This document shows, in pieces, positions 61,655 through 64,000 of a stretch of 64,000 nucleotides of DNA (the stretch's first letter is position 1; every line of letters starts with the position of its first letter). This stretch comes from G963667915 sp965197385 (GTDB lineage Bacteria; Acidobacteriota; Vicinamibacteria; Vicinamibacterales; UBA823). The stretch is from positions 868,001 to 932,000 of the forward strand of contig CBDANA010000008.1 of the NCBI GenBank assembly GCA_965197385.1, written 5' to 3'. The position numbers were made by a program, and so were the translations under genes. The notes under the pieces are model-generated. The model had not been told where the DNA came from. It saw only the letters and a list, made by a program, of their open reading frames with translations, and searched no databases.

Positions 61655-62292
61655 TTCCGGGTGCGCGAGGCTCGGCAGATGGGACGCGACAAGCGAGACC
61701 TGACCGACGCAGAGCAGATCGCGCAGCTGCTGCGCACGGGGGTCGTGACCAAGTGCCAGCTCTTGCCCGCTCGATACATGCAACTGCGGCGAGCCTGGGG
61801 CGAGTATCAGCGTCTACGCTGCGAGCGCGCCCGCCTCAAGACCCTGCTCGTGCATCAGCTCTACGGCGTGTTTCCGGAAATCGTCGGCGAGTGGAAAACC
61901 GTCACGGCGCCTGGGTGCCTCGCGGTGCTGCGGGCGGGCTTGCCCCCGCAGGACATCGCGATGCTGACGAAGCCGGCCTTCATCCGAGTCGTGCAAGAGC
62001 ACCGGCGGGGACGGCGGATGTGGCGCTTCAAGATTGAGCAAGTCTGGGAGAAGGCCGGGAGGACGGTGGCGGCGCTCCATGGGCATGAGGCCGCCATGCG
62101 TGAAGTGACTCGGCTGGTCGAGCGTCTCGACTTCGTCGGCGACCAACTCGATCGCGTCGCGGGCGAGCTCCAGACCGACCTCGAGGGGTTTGAGGAGCCG
62201 ACGTATCTCGCGCCGTTGCCGGGGATCGGGTGGGTCACGATCGCCGGGCTACTCGCCGAGATCGGCCCCTTTCACCGATTCCGGCACGGCCG
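61655..62292 (+). pseudogene. Internal fragment of an IS110-family transposase
   Basis: Rightward frame reads VREARQMGRDKRDLTDAEQI to LAEIGPFHRFRHG. It is the same as part of the transposase at 44377-45633 except one changed residue (TGGV to TGVV). Neither end of the element is present. The piece joins an IS481 remnant on its left and a kinase remnant on its right. Confidence 0.85.
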
Positions 62293-62534
62293 TGGGGGAG
62301 GTCTACAAAGCCACCGACACCCGGCTGGAGCGGACCGTCGCCATCAAGGTGCTGCCCGCCCATGTGGCCTCGGACCCGGAGCGGAAGCAGCGGTTCGAGC
62401 GCGAGGCCAAGACGGTCGCCGCGCTCAGCCATCCCCACATCTACCCGGTCTTCGATGTCGGCCGGGAGGGCGAGACCGACTTCCTGGTCATGGAGTACCT
62501 GGAAGGCGAGACGCTGGCCGAGCGTGCACCTTGA
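62293..62534 (+). pseudogene. Ser/Thr protein kinase N-lobe fragment
   Basis: In frame GEVYKATDTRLERTVAIKVL, PERKQRFEREAKTVAALSHP, and FLVMEYLEGETLAER, ending at TGA 62532-62534. This is the ATP-binding lobe of a Hanks-type kinase: VAIKVL has the ATP-anchoring Lys, EREAK the paired Glu. The glycine loop and N-terminus are cut; the C-lobe is gone. It lies 11 bases upstream of the hydrolase gene. Confidence 0.75.
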
Positions 62535-62545
62535 GGAGGGATACC

Positions 62546-64000
62546 ATGAACCGACGCATTCTCCGCACCCTGATCGTCACGGCGCTCGCGCTCGCCACGG
62601 TCGGTGCCTCACAGGCGGCCCGCGCCGACGTCACCGGCGTCGTGCTCACCTACTGCGTGGACGTCCTGGGGGGCAAGTCGTTCGGGCGCACCGGCGCTTA
62701 CGAGAAGTGCATTGGTAAGATCTTCTTCTCGCTCGACCCGGACGCTCCCCGCAACCGGGGCATCGTGGATCTCGACAAGGCGCCGCTAAACGCGAACGGC
62801 GAGGTTGGCTTCTCGTCCGACCTGTTCGTCCTTCGGCCCAAGGACCTGAGCCGTGGGAACGGGGTCTTGTTCTTCGACGTGGTCAACCGTGGTAGCAAGG
62901 GGCTCCTGAGGAATTTCAACTTCGCTGAAAGGTCAGTCGATCCAACGACCGAAGCGGATTTCGGTGACGGGTACATGATGCGCGAGGGGTACACCCTCAT
63001 CGCCGTGGGGTGGGAGCACACCCCGAACACGCCCGCGGTCGCCCTGTATCCGCCGATCGCCACCGAGAACGGCACGCCGATCACCGGGGAGATCGACAAC
63101 TGGTTCATCCCCCTGTACGCCGGCCAGACCTTCGATCTCACCACTTCGTACTCGAGTGGATTCGACGTCTACCCGCCCCTGGATCCACGTGATCCCGACT
63201 ACACCCTCACCGTGCGCGAGGGCTTTCACGGCGAACCCACCGCTGTCCCACGCGAGAGCTGGGAGTTCGGGCGGCTGGAGAACGGCGAGGCCGTGTATGA
63301 CGCGGGCTCGCTCCTCCTGTGGACGGGGTTCAAGCCGGGGTACACCTACGAGCTAACGTACGAGACAAAGGACCCTCGCGTCATTGGGGTCGGCTTCGCA
63401 GCCATCCGTGACGCAGCCTCGTACTTCAAATTCGACCCGAGCTCACCGATCCGCGGCGAGTACGCTTACGCGTACGGCAGCTCGCAGACGGGGCGCTACC
63501 TGCGGCAGCTGATATACGAAGGCTTTACGGTGGACGAGCAGGGGGAGCGCAGGGCGCTCGACGGGATCTTCGTCAACACGGGCGGGGCGTCCCTCGGGTC
63601 CTTTAACAAACGGTTCGGGCAGCCCAACGATGGCGGGTTCCACACCCAGACCCGGTTCCCCATACTCTACCAGTCGACGCGCGATCCGGCCACCGGCCGC
63701 GTGGACGGCCTGGGCGCACGGATCCCGGTGGGATTGGAGCCGAAGGTCATGCTTGTCGAAACCGCCTCGGAGTACTGGGACCGCGGGCGCGTGGCGGCGC
63801 TCAACCACACCTCGATCGACGGCCGCGAGGACGTGCAGACCGCTGAGAACGTGCGCTTTTACGTGATGGGCTCCTTCCCCCATGGCGGCGGCGGCTTCCC
63901 ACCGACGTTGACCTGGGACCAGCAACTGCCGGGGAACCCCATCGAGGTGCGCATCGCCAAGCGCGCCATCCTGGCTGGACTGGACCTCTGGGTCCGCGAG
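62546..64000 (+). CDS. Secreted alpha/beta-hydrolase domain protein (3' part outside window)
   Basis: ATG 62546 follows GAGGAGGG. A signal peptide (RTLIVTALALATVGASQAAR) begins a protein open for at least 485 codons. The nucleophile elbow is AYAYGSSQTGRYLRQLIY with Ser in GSSQTGR; YRSDLFVLRP-type beta-strands precede it, matching the large alpha/beta hydrolase-domain family of unknown specificity that is common in soil bacteria. Its end lies beyond the window. Confidence 0.8.
   Translation, partial: MNRRILRTLIVTALALATVGASQAARADVTGVVLTYCVDVLGGKSFGRTGAYEKCIGKIFFSLDPDAPRNRGIVDLDKAPLNANGEVGFSSDLFVLRPKDLSRGNGVLFFDVVNRGSKGLLRNFNFAERSVDPTTEADFGDGYMMREGYTLIAVGWEHTPNTPAVALYPPIATENGTPITGEIDNWFIPLYAGQTFDLTTSYSSGFDVYPPLDPRDPDYTLTVREGFHGEPTAVPRESWEFGRLENGEAVYDAGSLLLWTGFKPGYTYELTYETKDPRVIGVGFAAIRDAASYFKFDPSSPIRGEYAYAYGSSQTGRYLRQLIYEGFTVDEQGERRALDGIFVNTGGASLGSFNKRFGQPNDGGFHTQTRFPILYQSTRDPATGRVDGLGARIPVGLEPKVMLVETASEYWDRGRVAALNHTSIDGREDVQTAENVRFYVMGSFPHGGGGFPPTLTWDQQLPGNPIEVRIAKRAILAGLDLWVRE

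Overview
This 64 kb window is GC-rich bacterial chromosome with tightly packed housekeeping operons, then a transposon-riddled accessory segment. The combination of a folP-cdaA-cdaR-glmM operon, a GldA/GldF/GldG-DUF4340 ABC cluster, a PyrR-headed pyrimidine operon and a small bacterial microcompartment (BMC) locus led by a class II aldolase suggests an Acidobacteriota member, perhaps Vicinamibacteria. That placement is inference: there is no rRNA gene or other marker in the window.

Region 1 (1-6.3 kb) makes UMP. pyrR and pyrB run leftward (pyrB leaves the window) from a strong sigma-70 promoter and a leader with a hairpin matching the PyrR-binding consensus. pyrK, pyrD and pyrF run rightward. 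Between them is a membrane-anchored phosphodiesterase-like protein. Region 2 (6.3-13.2 kb) has a Pal-like lipoprotein with 24 consecutive prolines, a LysW-like zinc ribbon with an acidic tail, and a rightward operon: REC-PilZ protein, ABC ATPase, permease, GldG-like protein and DUF4340 protein.

Region 3 (13.2-22.1 kb) holds queE-queC-alaX, a DUF72 gene broken by one stop, and a leftward set that I read as a minimal BMC locus: TPR protein, YHS-like protein, class II aldolase with a possible encapsulation tail, one BMC-H shell protein, three BMC-P (EutN/CcmL) proteins, a 68-residue unknown protein, a D-2-hydroxyacid dehydrogenase and nth. Region 4 (22-40.3 kb) is leftward core genes: a broken PilZ gene, glmM, cdaR, cdaA, folP, ftsH, tilS, a frameshifted CrtC/AttH-like gene, tRNA-Met(CAU), a deoxyhypusine-synthase-like gene, queA, fabH, ruvB, ruvA, ruvC, yebC, a methyltransferase and a membrane protein.

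Region 5 (40.4-62.3 kb) is a mobile-element graveyard. It has nested insertions (IS30 in an IS3 element; IS110 in a second IS3 element), two almost identical IS30 copies with visible 2-bp target duplications, IS1-like, IS5/IS1182-like, IS6 and IS481 remnants, a group II intron remnant with recognisable domains V and VI, and fragments of host genes (Wzz/GumC, pyruvate kinase, Y-family polymerase, HicA, Ser/Thr kinase). Genes that look intact there are a phosphofructokinase, a TPR protein, an M4 metalloprotease, a HigBA pair and, at the right edge, an alpha/beta hydrolase running off the window.

The most unusual signal is a dispersed small element (about 170-180 bp) whose ends begin TAGCAGCCCGTGG and resemble the ends of the IS5/IS1182-like element at 58.4-59.7 kb. 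Several gene stop codons are formed by the TAG of such ends. A divergent relative with 23-bp perfect inverted ends lies at 32.16 kb. No CRISPR array was seen.
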